Positions 27,702-36,549 are shown, numbered from the stretch's first letter. The stretch: DNA of 64,000 bases from Ideonella_A sakaiensis_A (GCF_048320135.1 NZ_CP182947.1:2542001-2606000); one strand, 5' to 3'. Program-made: numbers and translations. Notes: generated by a model not told the origin, from the letters alone.

Positions 27702-27821
27702 CATCAGCGGGGTGGGTCGAATCCGCAACGGCGTGAACCGAAGCGCCGGCAGTGGTAGTCTTCCGTGGGTTTGTCGGCGCTGGGAAGGCCAGCGCAACAG
27801 GCCTGCCAGACTGGAACCGCC

Positions 27822-29243
27822 ATGAATGCGCCGCTGCCCTCCCACCTGCTGCCCGAACTGAAACCCCGGCCGGTGCCGGCCGAGATGGTCGACCTGCTGC
27901 GCGAGCGATTCGGCGACCGCTGCTCGACCGCACTCGCGGTGCGCGAGCTGCACGGCCGCGATGAATCGCCGATCGATGCGCCGCCGCCGGAGGTCGTGGT
28001 CTTCTGCGAAAGCACCGAGGACGTGGCCGATGCGATCAAGCTCGCCGACCGCTTTGCGGTGCCGGTGATCCCGTACGGCGTCGGCTCGTCGCTGGAAGGC
28101 CATCTGCTCGCGGTGCAGGGCGGCATCAGCCTGGACCTCGGCCGGATGAACCGAATCATTTCGGTACAGGCCGAGGACCTGACGGTCACGGTGCAGGCCG
28201 GCGTCACGCGCAAGCAGCTGAATGACGAGATCCGCCACAGCGGGCTGTTCTTCCCGATCGATCCGGGCGCGGACGCCAGCATCGGCGGCATGTCGGCAAC
28301 CCGCGCCAGTGGCACCAACGCCGTGCGCTACGGCACGATGCGCGAAAACGTGCTCGGCCTGAAGGTCGTCACCGCACAGGGCGAGGTGATCGAGACCGGC
28401 ACCCGGGCACGAAAATCCTCGGCCGGCTACGACCTGACGCGGCTGATGATCGGCAGCGAAGGCACGCTCGGCGTGATGACCGAGATCACGCTGCGCCTTT
28501 ATCCGCAGCCGGAGGCGATCCTCGCGGCGATCTGCAGTTTTCCGGATGTCGATTCGGCGGTGCGCACGACGATCCAGGTCATCCAGATGGGGGTTCCGAT
28601 TGCGCGCTGCGAACTGCTCGACGCCCACTCGGTGCGCGCGGTCAATCGCCACGACAAGCTGTCGCTGCAGGAATCGCCGATGCTGCTGATGGAATTCCAC
28701 GGCAGCAGCGCCGGCGTCGCCGAGCAGGCCGAGGTGGTGCAGGAAGTGGCGGCCGAGTTCGGCGGCCAGGGTTTTGTCTGGGCGACGACGCCGGAAGAAC
28801 GCAACCGCCTGTGGACGGCACGCCACCATGCCTATTTCGCGGTGCTGCAGACCAAACCTGGCTGCCGCTGCGTGACCACCGATACCTGCGTGCCGATCTC
28901 GCGGCTTGCCGACTGCATCAATGAAAGCGTCGTCGAGGTCGAGGCCTCCGGCCTGCCGTATTTCATCGTCGGCCATGTCGGCGACGGCAATTTCCACCTC
29001 GGTTATCTGGTCGATCCGAAATTGCCTGAGGAACGTGAAACCGCCGAGCGGCTGAACCGCCAGCTGGTCGAGCGCGCATTGCGGATGGACGGCACCTGCA
29101 CCGGCGAACACGGCATCGGCCTGCACAAGATGGACTTCCTCGTCAGCGAGGCAGGCGAGGAGGCGGTGGCGATGATGCGGCGGCTGAAGCAGGCGCTGGA
29201 TCCGAAAAACATCATGAACCCGGGCAAGATCTTTGCGATGTGA
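27822..29243 (+). CDS. FAD-linked D-lactate dehydrogenase (cytochrome-type, DLD/GlcD family)
   Basis: This 473-residue flavoprotein of the VAO/PCMH fold has an N-terminal FAD domain with PYGVGSSLEGHLLAVQGGISLDLGRMNRI and IDPGADASIGGMSATRASGTNAVRYGTMREN, and a C-terminal FAD-oxidase domain with the metal/substrate motifs GHVGDGNFH and GEHGIGLHK. The closest pattern is D-lactate dehydrogenase (cytochrome), which converts D-lactate to pyruvate; glycolate oxidase GlcD or 2-hydroxyglutarate dehydrogenase are alternatives. There are no glcE/glcF partners. ATG 27822 has a weak site. It stands alone, 120 bases after the hybrid kinase. Confidence 0.88.
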   Translation: MNAPLPSHLLPELKPRPVPAEMVDLLRERFGDRCSTALAVRELHGRDESPIDAPPPEVVVFCESTEDVADAIKLADRFAVPVIPYGVGSSLEGHLLAVQGGISLDLGRMNRIISVQAEDLTVTVQAGVTRKQLNDEIRHSGLFFPIDPGADASIGGMSATRASGTNAVRYGTMRENVLGLKVVTAQGEVIETGTRARKSSAGYDLTRLMIGSEGTLGVMTEITLRLYPQPEAILAAICSFPDVDSAVRTTIQVIQMGVPIARCELLDAHSVRAVNRHDKLSLQESPMLLMEFHGSSAGVAEQAEVVQEVAAEFGGQGFVWATTPEERNRLWTARHHAYFAVLQTKPGCRCVTTDTCVPISRLADCINESVVEVEASGLPYFIVGHVGDGNFHLGYLVDPKLPEERETAERLNRQLVERALRMDGTCTGEHGIGLHKMDFLVSEAGEEAVAMMRRLKQALDPKNIMNPGKIFAM

Positions 29244-29288
29244 ACACCAGGCGGCAGCCGTGCTGCCGCGCCACCGGGCCCAGCCTTC

Positions 29289-29915
29289 GTGATCAACGAT
29301 GCGCGGCATCTCGCTCCACGCGGCAGCGTTCGCGCCGCGGCATTCGTGCTAGCGGCATTCGCCCGGCCGACCACGGTGGGCGCGCTGCTGCCGTCGTCGC
29401 GCCACCTGGCGCTGGCGATGGCCGAAGCCGCGGCAGGTGCCGAACGGCTGATCGAACTCGGCGCCGGCACCGGCGCCATCACCGAGGCGCTGTGCCGCGA
29501 GCATCCGGGGATACCGACCACCGCGGTCGAACTCGAGCCGCGGCTCGCACAGCACCTGAGCCGGCGTTTTCCGGGCATCGAGGTGCGGGCTGCGGCGGCC
29601 GACGAGGTGCTGCGCGCGATGAGCAGCGGCCACGGTTCAACCGTGCTGGTGTCGTCATTGCCGTTCCGTTCGCTGCCGCCGTTCTGGCGCCAGCGCAGCC
29701 GGCAGGCGATCGAGGACTTTCTGCTGGCGCAACCGATGCGGCGGTTGATCCAGTTCACCTACCAGCCGCGCGTGCCATTTGATCTGCAGCACGTCCATGC
29801 GCTGCGCTGGCGACGGGTCGGCGTGATCTGGCGCAATGCGCCGCCGGCCTGGGTCTGGGAGCTCGGGCCGGTCGGCAACGGCCTGGTGTTGCCAGAACTC
29901 GCGCGCGCCGCCTGA
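29289..29915 (+). CDS. SAM-dependent methyltransferase, phospholipid N-methyltransferase-like
   Basis: This 208-residue class I methyltransferase has SAM motif I LIELGAGTGAITEAL (about 54-68), motif II VELEP and motif IV VSSLPFRSLP. The N-terminal FVLAAFARPTTVGALLPSSRHLALAMA pattern is typical of PmtA-like phosphatidylethanolamine N-methyltransferases (COG3963 type), although rRNA dimethylase-like proteins share the core. The start is GTG with a weak site, so the exact N-terminus is uncertain. It is closely followed by the glycosyltransferase gene, 28 bases away. Confidence 0.75.
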   Translation: MINDARHLAPRGSVRAAAFVLAAFARPTTVGALLPSSRHLALAMAEAAAGAERLIELGAGTGAITEALCREHPGIPTTAVELEPRLAQHLSRRFPGIEVRAAAADEVLRAMSSGHGSTVLVSSLPFRSLPPFWRQRSRQAIEDFLLAQPMRRLIQFTYQPRVPFDLQHVHALRWRRVGVIWRNAPPAWVWELGPVGNGLVLPELARAA

Positions 29916-29943
29916 AGGCGACGGCCGGGCCGACTTCGTCCGC

Positions 29944-31167
29944 ATGGCGCGTTTGCTGCTAGCCTGGGAACTCGGCACCGGTTTCGGCCATGCGGCGCCT
30001 CTGGCGCAATTGGCCGAACGGCTGCTCGAGCGCGGCCACGATGTCGACCTGGCATGGCAGGACCTGTCGCTGTGCGCCGCGGTATTGCCCGGCCTGATCG
30101 GCCACCCCCGGCTGCACCAGTGGCAGGCGCCGATCTGCACAGGCAGCCGATCCGGGCTCGCCGATCCGGCCAGTTTTCCTGAAATGCTGTTGTGCAGCGG
30201 ACTCGGCGATGTCGACCGGCTGCTCGAGAGCGCCCGTGGCTGGCGGCAGTTGTTCGACGCCATCCAGCCCGATCTGCTGGTTGCCGACCATGCGCCGACG
30301 GCATTGCTCGCCGCCCGCGGCAGGCCGATGCGCGTTGCGACCTTCGGCAACGCCTTTCTGATCCCGCCAGCGCTCGCGCCGATGCCGGTATTCCGCGACT
30401 GGGAAGCGGTCGATGCCGTGCGGCTGGCAGCGTCCGAGGCGCGCCTGCTGACCGCCTGCAATGTGGTGCTGGCCGCGCTCGGCGAGCCGCCGATGACGGC
30501 GGTGCGTGAGCTGCTGCGGGTCGACGAGCAATTTCTGCTTGGCTGGCCGGAGCTCGATCACTACCGGCCATTGCGCGAGAGCCCCCCGTCGCCCTGCTGG
30601 GGCTGGCCACCGCCGCCACGCGTCGCGGCGGCGCCGGCGTCATGGCCGGCCGACCATCCGGGCCGCCGGCTGCTCGTCTACCTGCGGCACGACCACCCGG
30701 CCATCGAGACGGTGCTGGCGGTGCTGCGCGCCGGGCCATGGGCGTCGCTGGTCCATCTGGTACGCGCCGACGACGCAGCCACATCACAGGTTGCGGCAGG
30801 CGGCGTCGTGATCGTCAACCGGCTGCTCGACCTGTCGTCAACGCTCGCCGACGCCGATCTGCTGGTCAGCCACGCGGGCAGCGGAACGGTCTACGCCGCA
30901 TTGCAGGCCGGTGTGCCGACCCTGCTGCTGCCAACCCATGCCGAGCAGCTGATGCTGGCCAGACGGGTTGCGGCAACCGGTGCCGGCGTTCTGATGTGGC
31001 CCGACGAGGTCGGTACCCGCTTCGCCGGAGCGTTGTCGGCGATGCTCGGCTCACCGGGTTTCGCCGCTGCCGCGCGGGCGCTCGCAGCGCGCCAGGCGAT
31101 TGCGCCTGCCGACGTGCTGCCGCGGATCGTCGAGCGCTGCGAGGCGCTCAGCGCGCAGGCGCGCTGA
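29944..31167 (+). CDS. GT-B glycosyltransferase (UDP-glycosyltransferase-like)
   Basis: This 407-residue protein has the GT1/MGT-type layout. The N-terminal acceptor domain starts LLLAWELGTGFGHAAPLAQLAERLLERGHDV, and the C-terminal nucleotide-sugar domain has VSHAGSGTVYAALQAGVPTLLLPTHAEQLMLARRV, the family donor-binding signature with the acidic-amide ending partly altered. There is no signal peptide. The acceptor is unknown. Its end overlaps the end of the spoVR-family gene on the other strand by 20 bases. The start at ATG 29944 has no good ribosome site and may be coupled to the methyltransferase upstream. Confidence 0.75.
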   Translation: MARLLLAWELGTGFGHAAPLAQLAERLLERGHDVDLAWQDLSLCAAVLPGLIGHPRLHQWQAPICTGSRSGLADPASFPEMLLCSGLGDVDRLLESARGWRQLFDAIQPDLLVADHAPTALLAARGRPMRVATFGNAFLIPPALAPMPVFRDWEAVDAVRLAASEARLLTACNVVLAALGEPPMTAVRELLRVDEQFLLGWPELDHYRPLRESPPSPCWGWPPPPRVAAAPASWPADHPGRRLLVYLRHDHPAIETVLAVLRAGPWASLVHLVRADDAATSQVAAGGVVIVNRLLDLSSTLADADLLVSHAGSGTVYAALQAGVPTLLLPTHAEQLMLARRVAATGAGVLMWPDEVGTRFAGALSAMLGSPGFAAAARALAARQAIAPADVLPRIVERCEALSAQAR

Positions 31168-32782
31168 CCGACCAGCGTTTCTGCACCTCGCCGGCGTTGT
31201 TGACGCTTTCGAGCTGGACGCCGAAGCCCCATAGCCGTGCGACGTGTTTCAGCATCTCCTGCGCGCTGTCGTGCAGCGGCCGGTCGTTGTGCTGGTTGTG
31301 GCGCAGCGTCAGCGAACGGTCGCCGCGCATGTTGACATTCCAGACCTGGATATTCGGCTCGCGCGCGCCGAGGTCGTACTGGTGCGACAACATCTGCCGG
31401 ACTTCCCGATAACCCGCGTCGTCGTGGATCGCGGCGACCTCGAGCTCGGATTCCTTCTCGTCGTCACGGATCGCGAAGAAACGGAATTCGCGCATCAGCC
31501 GCGGCGACAGGAACTGGCCGATGAAGCTTTCGTCCTTGAAATTGCGCATCGCGTGGTCGAGCACCTCGAGCCAGTCGCCGCCGGCGATGTCCGGGAACCA
31601 CTGGCGATCCTCTTCGGTCGGGTTCTCGCAGATCCGCTTGATGTCGGTGTACATCGCAAAACCGAGCGCATACGGATTGATGCCGCTGTAGCCGCGGTCG
31701 ACGACACGCGGCTGGTAGACGACATTGGTATGCGACTTCAGCCACTCGATCATCGTGCCGTCGGTCAGATGGCCGTCGTCGTACATCGTATTGAGCAGCT
31801 TGTGATGCCAGAAGGTCGCCCAGCCTTCGTTCATCACCTGGGTCTGGCGCTGCGGGTAGAAATACTGCGCGATCTTGCGCACGATGCGCACCACCTCGCG
31901 CTGCCACGGCTCGAGCATCGGCGCATTCTTCTCGATGAAATACAGCAGGTTTTCCTGCGGCTCGTCGGGAAAACGCTTGTCATGGGATTCTTCCGGCGAC
32001 TTGTCCGGCCTTGGCGGCAGCGTGCGCCACATATCGTTGATCTGCTGCTGCGCATAGGCCTCGCGTTCGGCGCTGCGCTGCGTCTCCTGCGCCAGGCTCA
32101 GCTTGCCGGGGCGCCGATAGCGGTCGACGCCGTGGTTCATCAGCGCATGGCAGCTGTCGAGCAGCTGTTCGACGGCATCGATGCCATGCCGCTCCTCGCA
32201 CTTGCCGACGTAGTCCTTCGCATAGACCAGGTAGTCGATGATCGAACTCGCGTCGGTCCACATCTTGAAGAGGTAATTCCCCTTGAAGAAGCTGTTGTGG
32301 CCGTAGGCCGCGTGGGCAATCACCAGCGCCTGCATCGCCATCGTGTTCTCCTCCATCAGGTAGCTGATGCAGGGATTGCTGTTGATGACGATCTCGTAAG
32401 CCAGGCCCATGTGGCCGCGCCGGTAGTTCTTTTCGGTCGCGATGAATTCCTTGCCGTAGCTCCAGTGGCGGTAGTTGACCGGCATGCCGACCGACGCATA
32501 GGCGTCCATCATCTGTTCGGCGGTGATCACCTCGAGCTGGTTCGGGTAGGTGTCGAGGCCGAAACGCTCGGCGGTTGCGCGGATCACCTGGTGGTATTGC
32601 TCGATCAGCTCGAACGACCAGTCGCTCGGCGCCGGCAACGGTGCAGCCGCCTTCGGCGGCGTTACCAGATCGGCCGCGCGCATCGGCGGCGGCGGCGCGG
32701 CGATCGGCACCGGGTGCAGCGGCGACGGCGCCAGCACCGGACTGCTTTCGGTGATCGGGCGGTCGGTCACATCGTTGTTCAT
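31148..32782 (-). CDS. spoVR: SpoVR family protein (YcgB-like)
   Basis: This 544-residue SpoVR/YcgB protein is the third gene of the prkA-yeaH-spoVR stress module. After a Pro-rich N-terminal stretch of about 60 residues comes the conserved core: YPNQLEVITAEQMMDAYASVGMP, NYRHWSYGKEF, EIVINSNPCISYLMEENTM, HNSFFKGNYLFKMW and NEGWATFWHHKLLN, with a zinc-protease-like HH/E arrangement whose activity is not established. In Bacillus the homologue affects the spore cortex; in Gram-negatives it is linked to stationary phase and stress. Its start overlaps the yeaH stop by four bases, and AAGGAAGG precedes it. Confidence 0.93.
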   Translation of the reverse strand: MNNDVTDRPITESSPVLAPSPLHPVPIAAPPPPMRAADLVTPPKAAAPLPAPSDWSFELIEQYHQVIRATAERFGLDTYPNQLEVITAEQMMDAYASVGMPVNYRHWSYGKEFIATEKNYRRGHMGLAYEIVINSNPCISYLMEENTMAMQALVIAHAAYGHNSFFKGNYLFKMWTDASSIIDYLVYAKDYVGKCEERHGIDAVEQLLDSCHALMNHGVDRYRRPGKLSLAQETQRSAEREAYAQQQINDMWRTLPPRPDKSPEESHDKRFPDEPQENLLYFIEKNAPMLEPWQREVVRIVRKIAQYFYPQRQTQVMNEGWATFWHHKLLNTMYDDGHLTDGTMIEWLKSHTNVVYQPRVVDRGYSGINPYALGFAMYTDIKRICENPTEEDRQWFPDIAGGDWLEVLDHAMRNFKDESFIGQFLSPRLMREFRFFAIRDDEKESELEVAAIHDDAGYREVRQMLSHQYDLGAREPNIQVWNVNMRGDRSLTLRHNQHNDRPLHDSAQEMLKHVARLWGFGVQLESVNNAGEVQKRWSVSAPAR

Positions 32783-34053
32783 GCTGCGGCCCCTTCCTTC
32801 TTGAACAAGTCGCGGAATACCGGGTAGATCTGCGCCGGCTCGGTCGCCTTGCGCACCGCAAACGTCGGATGCTGCGCCGCCAGCGCGGCATATTCGTCCC
32901 ACAGATTCTGCTCTTCCTCGGCGACCTGCACGTACGCGAAATAGCGGCACAGCGGCAGGATCGAGGTGGCGAGCAGCTCACGGCAACGCCCACTGTCGTG
33001 GTGCCAGTTGTCGCCGTCGCTGGCCTGCGCGCCGTAGATGTTCCACTCGCTGGTCGGATACCGCGTGCGGGCGATTTCCTCCATCAGCACCAGCGCGCTC
33101 GAGACGACGGTGCCGCCGGTTTCGGTCGAGTGGAAGAAGTTCTGCTCGTCGACTTCCTGCGCCTGCGTGTGGTGGCGGATGAAGACGATGTCGATGCGCT
33201 CGTAGTGGCGAGTCAGGAACAGGTAGAGCAGGATGAAGAAACGTTTCGCAAGGTCCTTGCGCGCCTCGTCCATCGAGCCCGAGACGTCCATCAGGCAGAA
33301 CATCACAGCCTTCGCGGTCGGCACCGGCACCCGGACCCGGCTGCGAAACCGCAGGTCGATCGGGTCGAGGAAGGGGATCCGCTCGATGCGCTCGCGCAGT
33401 TCCTTGATTTCCTGTTCGAGCGCCGGGATCTCGACCTCGCGCGCTTTTGCGTCGCCCGAGGCCTTCAGCAGTGCCAGCCGCTCCTCGAGCTCGCGCAGCG
33501 TGCGCTTGGACTCGCTGCCCAGCGCCATCCGGCGGCCGATCGCGCCACGCATCGATCTGACGACGTGCAGGTTGTTCGGCGTGCCGTCGCTCGAATAGCC
33601 GGCGCGGTGGGTCTTGTATTCGGGCGTCTCGGCCAGCGTCGTGCGGGCCAGGTTCGGCAATGCCAGGTCGTCGAAAAAGACCTGCATGAACTCTTCCTTC
33701 GTCAGGTGGAAGACGAAGTCGTCTTCCCCTTCACCGGAATCGCTCGCCTGGCCGCCGCCACCACCGCCGGCGCCGCCCTTCGGGCGCTCGATGCGGTCGC
33801 CACGCACATAGTCCTGGTTGCCCGGATGGACCATCTCGCGTTTGCCGCCCTGTCCATGGCCGAATACCGGCTCGCTGATGTCGCGTTTCGGGATCGTGAC
33901 GTCTTCGCCCTGCGCCAGATCACGGATGCCGCGCCCATCGACCGCACGTTTGACCGCCTCGCGGATCTGCTCCTTGTGGCGGCGCAAGAACCGCTCACGG
34001 TTGCCGATCGACTTGTTCTTGCCGGCCAGACGTCTGTCGATGATCTGCTGCAT
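32779..34053 (-). CDS. yeaH: YeaH/YhbH family protein with von Willebrand A-like domain
   Basis: This 424-residue DUF444 protein has an N-terminal basic segment with DRRLAGKNKSIGNRERFLRRH, a Gly-rich stretch (about 92-102), a coiled middle and a C-terminal vWA-like domain with the MIDAS start MDVSGSM. The family is always encoded between prkA and spoVR and is thought to act with the PrkA kinase. It follows prkA after 122 bases that contain a dispersed repeat; the G-run on the minus strand at the repeat edge may serve as its ribosome site. It overlaps spoVR by four bases. Confidence 0.92.
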   Translation of the reverse strand: MQQIIDRRLAGKNKSIGNRERFLRRHKEQIREAVKRAVDGRGIRDLAQGEDVTIPKRDISEPVFGHGQGGKREMVHPGNQDYVRGDRIERPKGGAGGGGGGQASDSGEGEDDFVFHLTKEEFMQVFFDDLALPNLARTTLAETPEYKTHRAGYSSDGTPNNLHVVRSMRGAIGRRMALGSESKRTLRELEERLALLKASGDAKAREVEIPALEQEIKELRERIERIPFLDPIDLRFRSRVRVPVPTAKAVMFCLMDVSGSMDEARKDLAKRFFILLYLFLTRHYERIDIVFIRHHTQAQEVDEQNFFHSTETGGTVVSSALVLMEEIARTRYPTSEWNIYGAQASDGDNWHHDSGRCRELLATSILPLCRYFAYVQVAEEEQNLWDEYAALAAQHPTFAVRKATEPAQIYPVFRDLFKKEGAAA

Positions 34054-34059
34054 TCAGAC

Positions 34060-34150
34060 GGCCCCCCGTTGCGCCTTCGGTGCTCCCCCCCAGGGGCGCG
34101 ACGCCAGCGGCCCGGCGGAGCCAGTTCCGCGGCGTCTGCTTGATCGGGTC
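34060..34150 (+). repeat. Dispersed intergenic repeat, copy B
   Basis: The prkA-yeaH gap contains GGCCCCCCGTTGCGCCTTCGG, then CCCCCCCAGGGGCGC, then GCCAGCGGCCCGGCGGAGCC and TTCCGCGGCGTCTGCTTGATC. The order and much of the sequence match copy A at 15341-15505 (CGCCCCCCAGTCGC, CCCCCAAGGGGCGC, GACCGGCAAAGCCGGATCC, GCTGGCGTGGCTTGAT). It lies opposite in orientation to the surrounding genes, whereas copy A lies along the glp operon. Confidence 0.6.
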
Positions 34151-34175
34151 CGGTATCTGCGCATGGTGAACTCCA

Positions 34176-36098
34176 TCAGCTCGACTTGCGGACTCTGAGG
34201 TACCACTCGCAGACGAGCCGCACCTGCTTGGCGGTATAGCCCTTGTCGATCATCCGGGTCACGAAGTCCTCGTGTTTCTTCGCCTCGTCGGCGCTGGCCT
34301 TGGCGTTGAAGCTGATCACCGGCAGCAGTTCCTCGGTATTCGAGAACATCTTCTTCTCGATCACCGTGCGAAGCTTCTCGTAGCTGGTCCAGACCGGGTT
34401 GTTGCCGGCATTGTTGGCGCGTGCGCGCAGCACGAAATTGACGATCTCGTTGCGGAAGTCCTTCGGATTGGCAATGCCGGCCGGCTTCTCGATCTTCTCG
34501 AGTTCGGCATTCAGCGATGCGCGGTCGAACACCTCGCCGGTATCGGTATCGCGGTATTCGTGATCCTGGATCCAGTAGTCGGCGTAGGTGACGTAGCGGT
34601 CGAAGATGTTCTGGCCGTATTCGCTGTAGCTCTCGAGGTAGGCGGTCTGGATCTCCTTGCCGATGAACTCGGCATAACGCACCGACAGGTGCTCCTTGAT
34701 GAACGCGAGGTATTTCTGCTCGAGTTCGGCCGGGAACTGCTCGCGCTCGATCTGCTGCTCGAGCACATACATCAGGTGCACCGGATTGGCGGCGACCTCG
34801 GAGCTGTCGAAATTGAAGACCTTCGACAGGATCTTGTAGGCAAAACGCGTGCTGATGCCGCTCATGCCTTCGTCGACGCCGGCATAGTCGCGGTATTCCT
34901 GGTAGCTCTTCGCGCGCGGGTCGGTGTCCTTCAGGTTCTGCCCGTCGTAGACCAGCATCTTCGAGAACAGGCTCGAATTCTCCGGCTCCTTCAGGCGGGT
35001 CAGGATCGCGAACTGGCTCATCATCTTCAGCGTGCCCGGCGCGCAGGTCGCGTTGGCCAGTGACGAACCCTTCAACAGCTTCTCGTAGATCTTGATTTCT
35101 TCCGATACCCGCAGGCAGTACGGAATCTTCACGATGTAGATGCGGTCGAGGAAAGCCTCGTTGTTCTTGTTGTTGCGGAAGGCCTTCCATTCGCTCTCGT
35201 TGCTGTGCGCGAGAACGACGCCGTCGAACGGAATCGCGCCGAAGCCTTCGGTGCCCTTGAAATTGCCTTCCTGGGTCGCGGTCAGCAGCGGGTGCAGCAC
35301 CTTGATCGGCGCCTTGAACATCTCGACGAATTCGAGCAGGCCCTGGTTCGCCAGGCACAGGCCGCCGGAGAAGCTGTAGGCATCCGGATCGTCCTGGGCA
35401 TATGTCTCGAGCTTGCGGATGTCGACCTTGCCGACCAGGCTGGAGATGTCCTGGTTGTTTTCGTCGCCCGGCTCGGTCTTCGCGATCGCGACCTGCTTCA
35501 GGATCGACGGATAACGCTTGACGACGCGGAACTGGCGGATGTCGCCGCCGAATTCATCGAGCCGCTTGACCGCCCACGGCGACAACACGCGGTTCAGATA
35601 ACGCGTCGGGATGTTGAATTCCTTCTCGAGGATCGGGCCGTCCTCGATCGGATCGAACAGCCCGAGCGGCGACTCGTTGACCGGCGATCCCTTGATCGCA
35701 TAGAAGGGGACTTCCTGCATCAGCGATTTCAGCCGTTCGGCGATCGAGCTCTTGCCGCCGCCGACCGGCCCGAGCAGATAGAGGATCTGCTTCTTTTCCT
35801 CCAGGCCTTGCGCGGCATGGCGGAAATACGAAACGACCTGCTCGATCGCATCCTCGAGCCCGTAGAACTCGGCGAAGGCCGGGTAGATCTTGATCAGCTT
35901 GTTCGCGAACAGCCGCGACATCCGCGGGTCGTTGCGGGTATCGATGGTCTGGGGTTCGCCGATCGCCTGCAGCATGCGTTCTGCTGCGGTGGCATACGCA
36001 ACCGGGTTGCGTTTGCACTCCTCGAGATACTCTTCGAGTGAGAGTTCCTCTTCGCGCGTGCGCTCGTAGCGGGCGGCGAAATGGCTGATGACATCCAT
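34176..36098 (-). CDS. prkA: PrkA-type serine protein kinase (YeaG)
   Basis: This 640-residue PrkA-family protein has an AAA-like N-terminal domain with Walker A LLGPVGGGKSSIAERL (about 103-118), a DRIYIVKIPY sensor region and the C-terminal PrkA domain related to eukaryotic-type kinases. It is a cytosolic stress kinase/AAA protein active in nitrogen starvation and stationary phase in enterics. AAGGAG lies seven bases before ATG 36098. It heads the prkA-yeaH-spoVR operon. The 5' region carries a sigma-54 promoter (36301-36315) and two perfect stem-loops, which fits the NtrC/sigma-54 control known for yeaGH in E. coli. Confidence 0.95.
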   Translation of the reverse strand: MDVISHFAARYERTREEELSLEEYLEECKRNPVAYATAAERMLQAIGEPQTIDTRNDPRMSRLFANKLIKIYPAFAEFYGLEDAIEQVVSYFRHAAQGLEEKKQILYLLGPVGGGKSSIAERLKSLMQEVPFYAIKGSPVNESPLGLFDPIEDGPILEKEFNIPTRYLNRVLSPWAVKRLDEFGGDIRQFRVVKRYPSILKQVAIAKTEPGDENNQDISSLVGKVDIRKLETYAQDDPDAYSFSGGLCLANQGLLEFVEMFKAPIKVLHPLLTATQEGNFKGTEGFGAIPFDGVVLAHSNESEWKAFRNNKNNEAFLDRIYIVKIPYCLRVSEEIKIYEKLLKGSSLANATCAPGTLKMMSQFAILTRLKEPENSSLFSKMLVYDGQNLKDTDPRAKSYQEYRDYAGVDEGMSGISTRFAYKILSKVFNFDSSEVAANPVHLMYVLEQQIEREQFPAELEQKYLAFIKEHLSVRYAEFIGKEIQTAYLESYSEYGQNIFDRYVTYADYWIQDHEYRDTDTGEVFDRASLNAELEKIEKPAGIANPKDFRNEIVNFVLRARANNAGNNPVWTSYEKLRTVIEKKMFSNTEELLPVISFNAKASADEAKKHEDFVTRMIDKGYTAKQVRLVCEWYLRVRKSS

Positions 36099-36120
36099 GC
36101 TGAGCTCCTTCAATGGAGGC

Positions 36121-36147
36121 GACATGGGCCTGGAGTTCGCCCATGTC
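36121..36147 (-). promoter_or_regulatory. Leader stem-loop 1 before prkA
   Basis: GACATGGGC (36121-36129) and GCCCATGTC (36139-36147) form a perfect 9-bp inverted repeat with a nine-base loop. It lies 23 bases upstream of the prkA ATG, just before the ribosome site, and inside the transcript predicted from the sigma-54 promoter. A role in translation control or mRNA stability is inferred. Confidence 0.6.
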
Positions 36148-36156
36148 GGGGGAAGT

Positions 36157-36191
36157 TCTGATGAAGTCCTCGACTTCAGGGCTTCATCAGA
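36157..36191 (-). promoter_or_regulatory. Leader stem-loop 2 before prkA
   Basis: TCTGATGAAG (36157-36166) and CTTCATCAGA (36182-36191) form a perfect 10-bp inverted repeat around a 15-base loop that itself holds GACTTCAGG, able to pair alternatively with the CTTCATC arm region. It is ten bases from stem-loop 1. There is no U-run, so it is not a simple terminator. Confidence 0.6.
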
Positions 36192-36300
36192 GCTTTCCTT
36201 CGCATCAGCTGGTGACGTATCTCAAGCTTGGTTCATGCGCAGTCACTTTGGTCTCCGGAATAGCCCGCAGACCACCGTGCTTCTGTTGCGAGAACTCTAC

Positions 36301-36315
36301 GCAAATTGTGTGCCT
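36301..36315 (-). promoter_or_regulatory. Sigma-54 (-24/-12) promoter of the prkA operon
   Basis: Read on the minus strand the sequence is AGGCACACAATTTGC. It keeps the invariant GG (-24) and GC (-12) with exact spacing and matches the consensus TGGCACG-N4-TTGC at GGCAC and TTGC. The predicted transcript start is near 36290, leaving a 190-base leader before prkA. RpoN/NtrC control of the homologous yeaGH operon in E. coli is established knowledge and supports the call. Confidence 0.75.
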
Positions 36316-36549
36316 TCGGATGCTTTCCACCGAAGCCGCTGCATCCGCTGCACCGGCTCCGTTGATGGTTTCGAGTCGTTGTCGGTTTGAAAGTTTCAGC
36401 ATTGCCAGCTTACAACGCATCGTGTTCCGGATGGGACGACCGGGAAAATGATCGGGCGGATTTGTCATGCAATAAGCCCGATTCGTTGCATCCTTGCCGA
36501 TGCAGCTACCGTCGATGGGTCTGGTTGCGCATCGGCTATCGTTGGGGAC

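Larger units (their letters stand above)
36099..36549. other. Divergent intergenic region between prkA and otsB
   Basis: This 451-base stretch without a convincing gene holds, from left to right, the prkA ribosome site, two stem-loops (36121-36147 and 36157-36191), a sigma-54 promoter reading left (36301-36315), about 130 bases without recognisable elements, and the unrecognised otsB promoter. The base composition is less GC-rich than the flanking genes. An activator site for the sigma-54 promoter is expected upstream (above 36350) but was not identified by eye. Confidence 0.7.

Noticed and set aside
24690..29309. A 1539-codon open frame on the minus strand opposite the hybrid kinase and the flavoprotein
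   Set aside because: It is a shadow of GC-rich coding sequence on the other strand: the plus-strand genes have clear family motifs, and the antisense product is rich in His/Arg/Gln with no domain.
34060..34170. Short ORF on the minus strand between prkA and yeaH
   Set aside because: Most of it is translated repeat sequence (RRGTGSAGPLASRPWGG type), which recurs wherever this repeat family occurs.
36205..36420. Short minus-strand ORF in the prkA-otsB gap (MLKLSNRQRL...)
   Set aside because: It overlaps the sigma-54 promoter, lacks a ribosome site and has no recognisable product.
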